Below, one piece after another: positions 7,598-14,751 of a stretch of 32,779 bases of DNA. Source of the DNA: Parafrankia discariae. GTDB lineage: Bacteria; Actinomycetota; Actinomycetes; Frankiales; Frankiaceae. The notes below the pieces were generated by a model. That model was not told the DNA's origin, ran no database searches, and was given only the letters and a program-made list of their open reading frames with translations. Each line of letters begins with the position of its first letter. Within the stretch, counting starts at the first letter, position 1. The position numbers and the translations under genes are program-made. The stretch is taken from the NCBI RefSeq assembly GCF_000373365.1, contig NZ_KB891246.1, forward strand, positions 1-32,779, in the 5' to 3' direction.

Positions 7598-9762
7598 CCG
7601 CGAGCCCGGGCGCCGTACCGCCCGCGAGTCCGGCCGCCGTACTGCTCGCGAGTCCGGCCGCCCCGCCCCGGACGCCGGCCCGGCGGGCGATCGTCGGCGT
7701 CGTCACGGGCTTCTACCTCGCCAGCGCGCTGGCCAGCGTTCTTCCCGTCGCCCCGGTCCATGCGGTGGCCGGGGCGGGCGCGGTTCTCGGCCTGGTCCTC
7801 GGCGTGCTCACGGTGCGACACCCGCGGCTGTCCAGGCCCTTGCTGGGAGCGGTGCTCGGCGCGCTGGCCGGCTACGTGGCCCACTCCGCCTACCCGGTCG
7901 GGTCTGCCCTGAACGGCAGCGACTTCCTCTACGACGACGGCCTCGACCTCGACTTCGGGTACAGCCCGGCGTCCTGGATGCTGCTGGGGGCCGGCGTGGG
8001 GGCGGCTGTCGCCACGGCCGTCGAACGTGGCTCGCGGCTCGCGTCGCCGTTGCTGGGTGTCGTGCTCGGAGGACTGGCCGGCCATCTCGCCGAGTTCGCC
8101 TGCCGGCCCGGCGACGCCACCTTCGACTCCGACTACGGGCTGCGGTGGTTCACCGACGGGGCGACGTCGACAGCCGTGATCGGCGGGTACGGACCGCTGT
8201 ACACCGCCGCCGGTTCCGCGCTCGGACTGTTGCTCGGCCTCGTCGCCCACGGTCGACCCCGGTGGAAGACGGCCTCGCTCGGACTCGCGCTCGGTGTGCT
8301 CGCCGGCAGCCTCGGGTCTGCCGCCTACCGGGTCAGCTACGCGACTTTCGACACTGCCGGCGATTACCGTGATTCGGGCTTCGTCGGTGACACCGTCGCC
8401 GGTTTCCCCCCTGCGGTCTGGATTGTGGCGGCGGCCGCGACCGGCCTACTGATCGGTGCGCTCGCCGGCCGTTTCCCGTCGTTCGTGGCGCCGTTCTCGG
8501 GCCTGGCCGCCGGCGCCTTTCTCGGAGGCGTCGTCTTCGCCGCCATGCGGTCGACGTACATGTTCGGCTCGGATGCCTCCTTCACCGAACCGGCGAGTCC
8601 GGTTGGATCCGCGTTCCAGGTCGTCGTGCGGGGCCCGGGGCCAGTAATCGGAATGGCGGCTGGTGCCGTGTTCGGGCTCTGCTTCGGGCTGCATGCCATC
8701 TTCCGTTTCCGTCTCGCGGCGTCCGGACTCGGCCTGGCCGCTGGTGCCGCCGTGGGCATAGCGGTCGCCTCCGCCTGTCAGAACTTCAGGAGTCTCCAGA
8801 CGGCGCCACTGGCCCCCGCCGACGACTACGTTCCCTTTGTCATCCTCGGAGCGGGAATGGTGCTCGGCACGGTTCTCGGGCCACTCGCCGACCATCGGTC
8901 ACGGCTCGCCAGACCCCTGGCGGGAGTGGCCCTCGGCGTGATCGTCGGCTACGTGGCGAGCAATACCCTGGCCGCCGCGTACCTGCTGGCCGTCCACTAC
9001 GACTACCAGCACCCGAGCGACACCCGGTACGCCACCGTCGTGGGCCTGGGCGTCGGCGCTGCCGCCGGGCTGGCGCTGGGCCTGCTCGCCACCCTGCGCC
9101 CCCGTTGTGTCACCACCGTGTCGGGTCTGGCGCTCGGTCTGCTGGGGGGCGAGGTCGCCTGCTTCGCCGTGCAGGTCCTGTTCCTGGACCGCGGCGGTGA
9201 CGGTTATGCGAGGAACTCCGTGTACATCGAGCTCGGCTGTTGCGGGGTCGGGGCGGCCGCCGGGCTGGTTCTCGGCGCGTTCACCCATCGCCATCCGCTG
9301 CGGGGCCGTCCGTGCCTCGGCGCGCTCGCGGGTGCGTTCGTCGGGTCGATGGTGTGGCTCCTGTTTCCCGGAGCGCCACCAGTCGAGACAGCCGCGGTCA
9401 GCGCGGTGGTGGGAGCGGTCGCCATCGCCCGCCGACCGAGTTCCGGGTGGGGGCTGGTGCCAGTCGGGGGCGGCGCGCACCGCACCGCGCTGACCGCGTG
9501 GCGACTCGCCGGAGAACTGCGACCCGGCGCCTTCGCTCACGGCCTGGTCCGGGCCGCGGCGGCCGTCGCGGCCGACGACCGGCGGCAGGCGCGTTACGCC
9601 GAGGAGTTCCGCGCGACTCTCGCCGAGATCACCGGGCCGTTGGCCTGCCCCCGACGGCTCTGGTGCGCGCTGACGATCTTCGCCAACGCCGCCCTGCTGC
9701 GCGCCGAACTGGGCCGAGCCGCCGAGCCTGGTGCCGACCAGCCACCGAATGATTTCGATTAG
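7594..9762 (+). CDS. Polytopic membrane protein built of eight two-helix repeats
   Basis: A 722-residue protein not assigned to a named family. After a Pro/Ala-rich N terminus and a first membrane helix (about 33-51), eight repeats begin near residues 60, 132, 205, 279, 355, 419, 486 and 551, each 64-76 residues long. A unit is a Gly-zipper helix (GAGxxLGLxLGxL), a short basic turn (such as RHPRLSRP, DHRSRLARP, TLRPRC), a second Gly-rich helix (PLLGxxLGxLAGYxA) and a variable loop. In the early repeats the loops are rich in Asp and Tyr (FLYDDGLDLDFGY, ATFDSDYG, ATFDTAGDY). By the positive-inside rule the basic turns are cytoplasmic and the acidic loops outside, giving about 17 helices. A soluble C-terminal tail (about 613-722) contains DDRRQARYAEEFRATLAEITGPLACPRRLWCALTIFANAALLRAEL, resembling tails of other PadR-linked actinobacterial membrane proteins. 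Coupled to PadR by an ATGA overlap. Channel, transporter or sensor: undecided. Confidence 0.85.
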   Translation: MTASPGAVPPASPAAVLLASPAAPPRTPARRAIVGVVTGFYLASALASVLPVAPVHAVAGAGAVLGLVLGVLTVRHPRLSRPLLGAVLGALAGYVAHSAYPVGSALNGSDFLYDDGLDLDFGYSPASWMLLGAGVGAAVATAVERGSRLASPLLGVVLGGLAGHLAEFACRPGDATFDSDYGLRWFTDGATSTAVIGGYGPLYTAAGSALGLLLGLVAHGRPRWKTASLGLALGVLAGSLGSAAYRVSYATFDTAGDYRDSGFVGDTVAGFPPAVWIVAAAATGLLIGALAGRFPSFVAPFSGLAAGAFLGGVVFAAMRSTYMFGSDASFTEPASPVGSAFQVVVRGPGPVIGMAAGAVFGLCFGLHAIFRFRLAASGLGLAAGAAVGIAVASACQNFRSLQTAPLAPADDYVPFVILGAGMVLGTVLGPLADHRSRLARPLAGVALGVIVGYVASNTLAAAYLLAVHYDYQHPSDTRYATVVGLGVGAAAGLALGLLATLRPRCVTTVSGLALGLLGGEVACFAVQVLFLDRGGDGYARNSVYIELGCCGVGAAAGLVLGAFTHRHPLRGRPCLGALAGAFVGSMVWLLFPGAPPVETAAVSAVVGAVAIARRPSSGWGLVPVGGGAHRTALTAWRLAGELRPGAFAHGLVRAAAAVAADDRRQARYAEEFRATLAEITGPLACPRRLWCALTIFANAALLRAELGRAAEPGADQPPNDFD
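7771..9429 (+). repeat. Eight-fold internal protein repeat (about 200 bp per unit)
   Basis: This is the coding stretch of the eight Gly-zipper units described for the 722-residue membrane protein. Spacing between unit starts is 72, 73, 74, 76, 64, 67 and 65 residues. The DNA has diverged, so the duplication shows mainly at protein level: GAG-LG at each unit start, a basic turn about 16 residues later and P-L-G-LG-LAG after it. Confidence 0.75.
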
Positions 9763-9853
9763 AAGAGGGGAGGAGCTGTCCGTTTCCTGTTCCTGGCATG
9801 GCACCCGGAGCCCGTTTCTCGTCCCGTTCGCCGACCGTTCGTAGGCCGGTGCG

Positions 9854-10456
9854 TCAGGGGCGGGTGGCGGAGTCCACGACGACCTGCAGGGCGGGCGCGC
9901 ACCGCCGGATGATCTCGTCGGGGGTCATCGAGGCGATCGGGTCCAGCTCCAGGACGTAGCGGCTGAGGATCAGGCCGGCTACCTGGAGGCTGAAGGCGGC
10001 GGCGTGCTCGCGACCGGCCGGACCGCCGAACCTCGCGGTCAGACGGTCGATGAGCTCTCGCCCCACCGCCTCACGCACCAGGCGGGTCAGCGCGGGGTCG
10101 GTCATGGCGGTCGTCAGCATCGTGCGCAGTGGCGGCCCCGAGGTCGGGTCGTCCCAGACGCCCAGCACGCCGCGTAGCACGCGCTCCGCCAGGCCGTCGT
10201 GCTCGCCGGCGAGCACGTGGTCGAGCACGTCCGCCGGGTTGACGGCCAGGGCCATCGACGCCGCGAACAGGCCCTGCTTGGAGCCGAAGAAGTAGCTGGG
10301 CAGCGCGCTGTCGACGCCGGCGGCGGCCGCCACCGACCGCAACGTCACCGCCTGGTAGCCATCCGCGAGGAAGCGCTCGCGTGCCGCGGCCAGTATCCGC
10401 TCGCGGCTGTCGGAGCCCCCTGGGCGGCGGCCGCGTCCCACAGTCTTATTCGGCAC
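9854..10456 (-). CDS. TetR-family repressor of the adjacent efflux pump
   Basis: 200 residues with an N-terminal TetR helix-turn-helix at about 16-62: DSRERILAAARERFLADGYQAVTLRSVAAAAGVDSALPSYFFGSKQGLFAASMAL. The variant SALPSYFFGSK, where most members have TLYRHF, is typical of the PsrA/RutR-like group. The C-terminal half (REHAAAFSLQVAGLILSRYVLELDPIASMTPDEIIRRCAPALQ) fits the TetR_C_17-like ligand domain. The GTG at 10456 lies only six bases after a -10 box (TAAAAT on this strand, 10463-10468) and has no ribosome site, so the message should be leaderless. Divergent from an MFS drug exporter and surrounded by operator half-sites, so it very probably represses both genes. Confidence 0.9.
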   Translation of the reverse strand: MPNKTVGRGRRPGGSDSRERILAAARERFLADGYQAVTLRSVAAAAGVDSALPSYFFGSKQGLFAASMALAVNPADVLDHVLAGEHDGLAERVLRGVLGVWDDPTSGPPLRTMLTTAMTDPALTRLVREAVGRELIDRLTARFGGPAGREHAAAFSLQVAGLILSRYVLELDPIASMTPDEIIRRCAPALQVVVDSATRP

Positions 10457-10511
10457 TGTTGAATTTTAGCCGACGGCCTGCCATAGTCAAAATTCAGCAG
10501 CGTTGAATTAT
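10456..10511. promoter_or_regulatory. Divergent promoters and repeated TTGAATT operator half-sites
   Basis: Minus strand: TTGACT (10485-10490) and TAAAAT (10463-10468), 16 bp apart, drive tetR. Plus strand: TTGAAT (10459-10464) and CATAGT (10482-10487) may drive the exporter. CTGTTGAATTTT (10456-10467) is repeated inverted as AAAATTCAGCAG (10489-10500), and a third half-site GTTGAATTA follows at 10502-10510. The two close sites make a dyad AATTCA-N7-TGAATT (10491-10509). Each half-site overlaps a promoter element or the tetR start, so bound repressor would block both genes. Confidence 0.7.
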
Positions 10512-10529
10512 GTGGAGGGCGGTCCGGTC

Positions 10530-12098
10530 ATGGCAGTCAGGGAACGACCAACCCCGGGGTCCGGGCAGGGCCCGGTGATGATCGTGGTGTGCGTGGCGCT
10601 CGCGACCGTCGTCGCGGCGATGGCCTCGCTCAACGTGGCGCTGCCGGGCATCGCCCGCGGCACCCGGGCGAGCCAGACCCAGCTGGCCTGGGTGGTGGAC
10701 GCCTACTCGCTGATCTTCGCCTCGTTGCTGCTACCGGCCGGCGCGATCGGCGACCGCTACGGGCGCCGGCGGGCGCTGCTCGTGGGACTCGTCGTGTTCG
10801 GTCTCGGCTCCGCGGCGGCGATGACGGTCTCGACGGCCAACGCCCTGATCCTGCTGCGTGGCGTGCTCGGGCTCGGTGCCGCGCTGGTCATGCCCGCGAC
10901 CCTGTCGACGATCACCACGACGTTCCCCGAGGCCCAGCGGCCGCGGGCCGTCGCGACCTGGGCGGGCGTGGCCGGCGGCAGCGCCGTCATCGGCCTGCTC
11001 GCCACCGGCCTGCTCCTCGAGGTGTTCTCGTGGCGGTCGCTGTTCGGTCTCAACGTCGTCCTGGCGGCCGCCGCGATCGCCGGAACGCTGCGTTTCGTAC
11101 CCGAGTCGGCCGACCGGCACGTGCCGCGACTGGACGTGGTCGGCGCGCTCCTCGCCGTCGCCGGACTGGTGACGCTGGTCTACTCGGTCATCGAGGCGCC
11201 GAACGCCGGATGGCTCAGCGGGCGCACCGCGGGGGGGATCGCGGCCGGGCTCGGTGTGCTCGGCGGGCTCGTCGCCTGGGAGCTCCGCCAGGCCCACCCG
11301 CTGCTCGACCCGCGGCTGTTCCGGAATCGGGCCTTCGCCGCCGGCACGCTCTCGATCCTGGCGCAGTTCTTCGCCTTCTTCGGCTTCATCTTCGTCCTGC
11401 TTCAGTACCTGCAGCTGGTCCGCGGTGACAGCGCCCTGTTCGCCGCGGTGAGCATGCTCCCGATGGCCGCGGCCATGATGTCCGTCGCCCGCCGGACACC
11501 GCGCCTCGCCGCGCGTGTCGGGGCCCGGAACGTCTGCGTCGGTGGACTCGTCCTGATCGCCACGGGGCTGGTCGTGCTCTCCCGCCTGGAGGCCACGAGC
11601 AGCTACTGGCTGATCGTCGGGGGCCTGCTTCCGCTGGGGGCGGGCATGGGCGCCGCGATGGCCCCGGCGACGACCGCGATCACCGAGGCGCTGCCCGCCG
11701 CGAAGCAGGGCATCGGTTCCGCGATGAACGACCTCGCGCGCGAACTCGGCGGCGCGCTGGGCATCGCCGTCGTCGGCAGCGTCCTGGCCGCCTCGTACCG
11801 CGGCCACCTGGACCTGTCCGGTCAGCCGCCCGCCCTGGCCGAGCAGGCCCGCTCGTCACTCGCGGTCGCGTCCCGCCTCGGCGGCGCCGTCCAGGCCCAG
11901 GCCCAGGACGCGTTCGTCAGCGGGCTGCGCGCCGCGCTGCTCTGCGCGGCGGCCGCCGCCGTGCTGGCCGCGGCCGGCGTCGCCGCCCTGCTCGCGAACC
12001 ACGGCCTCCCGGCGTCCCGACCTCTCGACCCGCCCGGGACCGCCCGGACTTCGGAGGACCCCCGGACCTCGACGGAGCTCAGGCGGACCACCACGTGA
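10530..12098 (+). CDS. MFS multidrug efflux transporter, DHA2 (14-helix, EmrB/QacA) family
   Basis: 522 residues with about 14 membrane helices. Motif A of the first loop is GAIGDRYGRRRALLVG. The antiporter motif C region reads LLRGVLGLGAALVMPATLSTITTTFPEAQRPRAVATWAGVAGGSAVIG, and the second half has PATTAITEALPAAKQGIGSAMNDLARELGGALGIAVVGSVLAASY, all typical of proton-driven DHA2 exporters. The tail (about 500-522) is soluble and rich in Pro, Thr and Arg. I chose ATG 10530, with GGAGGG ten bases upstream, over a TTG at 10503 that lies within the operator. Divergent from its TetR repressor. The exported compound is unknown: a toxin or antibiotic, or a product of one of the tailoring genes in this window, is possible but unproven. 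Confidence 0.93.
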   Translation: MAVRERPTPGSGQGPVMIVVCVALATVVAAMASLNVALPGIARGTRASQTQLAWVVDAYSLIFASLLLPAGAIGDRYGRRRALLVGLVVFGLGSAAAMTVSTANALILLRGVLGLGAALVMPATLSTITTTFPEAQRPRAVATWAGVAGGSAVIGLLATGLLLEVFSWRSLFGLNVVLAAAAIAGTLRFVPESADRHVPRLDVVGALLAVAGLVTLVYSVIEAPNAGWLSGRTAGGIAAGLGVLGGLVAWELRQAHPLLDPRLFRNRAFAAGTLSILAQFFAFFGFIFVLLQYLQLVRGDSALFAAVSMLPMAAAMMSVARRTPRLAARVGARNVCVGGLVLIATGLVVLSRLEATSSYWLIVGGLLPLGAGMGAAMAPATTAITEALPAAKQGIGSAMNDLARELGGALGIAVVGSVLAASYRGHLDLSGQPPALAEQARSSLAVASRLGGAVQAQAQDAFVSGLRAALLCAAAAAVLAAAGVAALLANHGLPASRPLDPPGTARTSEDPRTSTELRRTTT

Positions 12099-12291
12099 CC
12101 GCGGAGTGTCGGCACGGGTCGGTGGGCGGCGGAGCACAGGACGCCGTCGTCGCCGGCACGGACGTCCCGCGGTTGTCGTCGGCGGCGGTCAGGCGGGCGT
12201 GGACCCGGCGGCATCGCGATCACCGGCGAGCCGGCCCGGAATCTCCTGCACGCTGTTCTTTCTCCCGCACGACATCTTGAACTTGTGGGTG

Positions 12292-12323
12292 ACACGTGTA
12301 ACCTGAACCGGTTACACGTGTAA
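12292..12323. promoter_or_regulatory. Double LacI-type operator upstream of the LacI gene
   Basis: ACACGTGTAACC (12292-12303) and GGTTACACGTGT (12310-12321) are perfect inverted copies separated by 6 bp. Each arm contains its own palindrome ACACGTGT, extended to the perfect 12-bp TTACACGTGTAA at 12312-12323, with the central CG expected for LacI-family operators. Two operators with centres 18 bp apart lie about 90 bp before the LacI start, consistent with autoregulation of the LacI-P450 unit. The rest of the 301-bp gap (12099-12291) shows nothing I can name. Confidence 0.75.
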
Positions 12324-12334
12324 ATCGATCACTT

Positions 12335-12367
12335 GGTCGATCACACAGGTCGACCACACAGGTCGAC
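12335..12367 (+). repeat. 13-bp tandem direct repeats in the LacI leader
   Basis: GGTCGATCACACA (12335-12347) is followed directly by GGTCGACCACACA (12348-12360) and the partial copy GGTCGAC (12361-12367). They sit between the operator doublet and the start codon, so they would lie in the mRNA leader or near the transcription start. Possible secondary protein site; role unknown. Confidence 0.55.
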
Positions 12368-12399
12368 GGCCGGCCCGCGGGTCGAGGACGGGTGGGCGG

Positions 12400-13440
12400 G
12401 TGGTGCCGGTCGACGATCGACAGGATGGGCCGACCGCGGCGCCGGGTCCGGCGCGGCCCACCAGCGCCGACGTCGCGCGGCGCGCCGGTGTGTCGCGGGC
12501 GACGGTCTCCCATGTTCTCAACGGCACCGAGCATCCGGTCAGCGAACAGACCCGGCAGCGGGTCCTGGCGGCGGCGCGGGAGCTTCAGTACGCGCCGAAC
12601 GCGTCGGCGCGGGCGCTGCGCGCCGGGCGCAGCAACATCGTCCTGGTGCCGATGTCACGGTCCCCGGTCGTTCCCGGTGAGGACAGGTTCCTCGAGAACC
12701 TCGACCGGGAGCTGGCCGAACGCGACCTGGTCCTGCTGATGCAGGGTGACCGCAACACCACCGGGATGAGCGGGGCCTACGCCTGGGCCGAACTGCGCCC
12801 GGCCGCGGTGTACGTCAACGTGTCCCGTGGTACCCGGACGGCGGTGGAGCTGCTGCGGCGGGCGGGCGTGCGGGCGGTTCTGCTCACCGGCGTCCCGGGG
12901 GTGACCTACGCGCCGACCGTGCCCCTCGACCCCGCCGCGGTGGCCGGCCTCGCGACCCGGCACCTGCTCGCGCGGGGCTGCCGGCGCCTGGCCTGCCTGG
13001 TGCCCGGTGGCCCCCTGGCGGAGGTGCCCGAGCGGCGGTACGACGCCGTTCTGGAGGCCGCGGCGGCCGGGAACATGCCGGTCGAACGGGTGGACTGCGA
13101 GCTCTCCTCGGACAGCGTCGCGCCGGTGGTGGACCGGTGGCGCGATCCGGCGTGCCGCCCGGACGCGGTGTACGCCAACAGCGACCAGTTCGCCATCCTG
13201 CTCATCCACAAGCTGCGCGACGCCGGCCTGGAGGTTCCCCGGGACATCGCGGTGGTCGGTTCGGGTGACCATCCGCTGGGTGCCGCGCTGCGGCCCGCGC
13301 TCACCACCGCCACCTTCGACGTGCCGGCGATAGCGCGGGTGGTCGCCTCCTCGATCCGCCGGCTCCTCGACGGCCAGGACCTGGACCCGGGCCTGGAGGC
13401 CGCCCTGCGGCCACACCTGATCATCAGAGAGTCCGGATGA
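12400..13440 (+). CDS. LacI-family transcriptional regulator
   Basis: 346 residues. The N-terminal LacI helix-turn-helix and hinge are at about 20-68: TSADVARRAGVSRATVSHVLNGTEHPVSEQTRQRVLAAARELQYAPNASARALRAGRSNIVLVPM. The periplasmic-binding-like core has AVYANSDQFAILLIHKLRDAGLEVPRDIAVVGSGDHPLGAALRPALTTATFD, the usual C-terminal pattern that closes over a small effector. The effector pocket is rich in Arg and Pro and the family's ligand sugars cannot be assumed. The start is GTG 12400 or GTG 12403 after GGTGGGCGGG. A doublet of CG-centred palindromes upstream suggests autoregulation. The P450 gene begins 19 bases downstream, so the two are probably co-transcribed and the P450 is the likely regulated function. 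Confidence 0.92.
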   Translation: MVPVDDRQDGPTAAPGPARPTSADVARRAGVSRATVSHVLNGTEHPVSEQTRQRVLAAARELQYAPNASARALRAGRSNIVLVPMSRSPVVPGEDRFLENLDRELAERDLVLLMQGDRNTTGMSGAYAWAELRPAAVYVNVSRGTRTAVELLRRAGVRAVLLTGVPGVTYAPTVPLDPAAVAGLATRHLLARGCRRLACLVPGGPLAEVPERRYDAVLEAAAAGNMPVERVDCELSSDSVAPVVDRWRDPACRPDAVYANSDQFAILLIHKLRDAGLEVPRDIAVVGSGDHPLGAALRPALTTATFDVPAIARVVASSIRRLLDGQDLDPGLEAALRPHLIIRESG

Positions 13441-13459
13441 CGACGAAAGGAACGATCCG

Positions 13460-14647
13460 ATGACGGACGAGCTGTACTGGGACCCGTTCGACAAGGCGAT
13501 CGACGTCGACCCGCACCCGCTGTGGAAGCGGATGCGCGACGACGCGCCGGTCTACCGCAACGAGAAGTTCGACTTCTACGCGTTCTCCCGCTTCACCGAC
13601 GTCGACACCGCCCACCTCGATCCCGGGACCTACAGCTCCAAGTACGGCACGGTCCTCGAACTCATGAAGCCGGAGCCCTGGGACACCGGCCAGATCATCT
13701 TCATGGACCCGCCGATCCACACCCTCCTGCGCGTCCTGGTCTCCCGGGCCTTCACCCCGCGCCGCGTCGGCGGCCTCGAGGGCGTCATCCGCGACCTGTG
13801 CGCCGAGCTCCTCGACCCCCAGGTCGGCGGGGGCGGGTTCGACTTCGTCCAGGACTTCGCCGCCCAGCTCCCCTCACTGGTCATCTCCCAGCTCATCGGC
13901 GTCGACCCCGCCGACCGGGAGGACGTCCGCCGGATGATCGACGAGACGTTCTACCTGGACCCGGAGAAGGGCATGTTCAACGAGACCGCCATAGCCGCCG
14001 CCGCGAGGTTCCACGGCTACCTCCGCGAACAGATCCAGGACCGGGTCAAGAGCCCCCGGGACGACATGATGACCGCGCTCACCCAGGCGGAGATCACCAC
14101 CGACGACGGCACCCGCCGGCTCAGCCTCAGCGAGGCCACGGACTTCACCGCGCTGCTCGTCTCGGCGGGCACGGAGACCGTCGCCCGCCTTCTCGGCTGG
14201 GCCTGCGTCCTGCTGGCCGCGCACCCCGACCAGCGGGCCGACCTGGCCGCCGACCCGTCGCTGCTGGGCGGCGCCGTCGAGGAGACGCTGCGTTACGAGG
14301 CGCCGTCCCCCGTCCAGGGCCGCGTCACCACCCGCGACGTCGAGGTGCACGGCGTCGAGATCCCCGCGAAATCCAAGATCCTGCTGCTCACCGGCTCCGC
14401 CGGGCGCGACGATCGCAAGTACGACGACCCGGACCGCTACGACATCCGGCGCAGGTTCGACAGCCACGTCTCCTTCGGCCACGGCGTCCACTTCTGCCTC
14501 GGCGCCGCCCTCGCCCGGATGGAGGGACGCATCGCCCTGGAGGAGACCCTGCGCCGCTTCCCCACCTGGGACGTCGACCACGACAACACGGTGCGCCTGC
14601 ACACCAGCACCGTGCGCGGCTACGAGAAGCTGCCGATCGTCGTCTAG
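13460..14647 (+). CDS. Cytochrome P450 monooxygenase
   Basis: 395 residues, the normal size of soluble bacterial P450s. The I helix has SAGTETVARLLG (about 235-246) with the acid/Thr pair for oxygen activation. The K helix ExxR is EETLR (Glu275, Arg278). The haem loop is SFGHGVHFCLGAALARME with ligand Cys346. The end, TSTVRGYEKLPIVV, is typical of the terpenoid/steroid/fatty-acid-oxidising bacterial group, but the substrate cannot be deduced. The ATG follows GAAAGGAAC. It lies directly downstream of a LacI gene in the same direction and upstream of a serine hydrolase. No ferredoxin or reductase gene is nearby, so electrons must come from partners encoded elsewhere. Confidence 0.95.
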   Translation: MTDELYWDPFDKAIDVDPHPLWKRMRDDAPVYRNEKFDFYAFSRFTDVDTAHLDPGTYSSKYGTVLELMKPEPWDTGQIIFMDPPIHTLLRVLVSRAFTPRRVGGLEGVIRDLCAELLDPQVGGGGFDFVQDFAAQLPSLVISQLIGVDPADREDVRRMIDETFYLDPEKGMFNETAIAAAARFHGYLREQIQDRVKSPRDDMMTALTQAEITTDDGTRRLSLSEATDFTALLVSAGTETVARLLGWACVLLAAHPDQRADLAADPSLLGGAVEETLRYEAPSPVQGRVTTRDVEVHGVEIPAKSKILLLTGSAGRDDRKYDDPDRYDIRRRFDSHVSFGHGVHFCLGAALARMEGRIALEETLRRFPTWDVDHDNTVRLHTSTVRGYEKLPIVV

Positions 14648-14751
14648 GTCGGCGCGGACGGCCCTGGACGACTGCGGGATCATCAGCGCGTGCCAGGTTC
14701 TCGGTGTGCGGTTGATGATCTCACGGGGCGCGGCGCGGGGAGGAACCAGCG

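Noticed and set aside
9763-9853. Terminator between the repeat membrane protein and the convergent tetR
   Set aside because: No stem longer than four or five base pairs could be found.
12106-12306. Small ORF of 66 residues upstream of the LacI gene
   Set aside because: No ribosome site, no recognisable motif, and it runs into the operator region.
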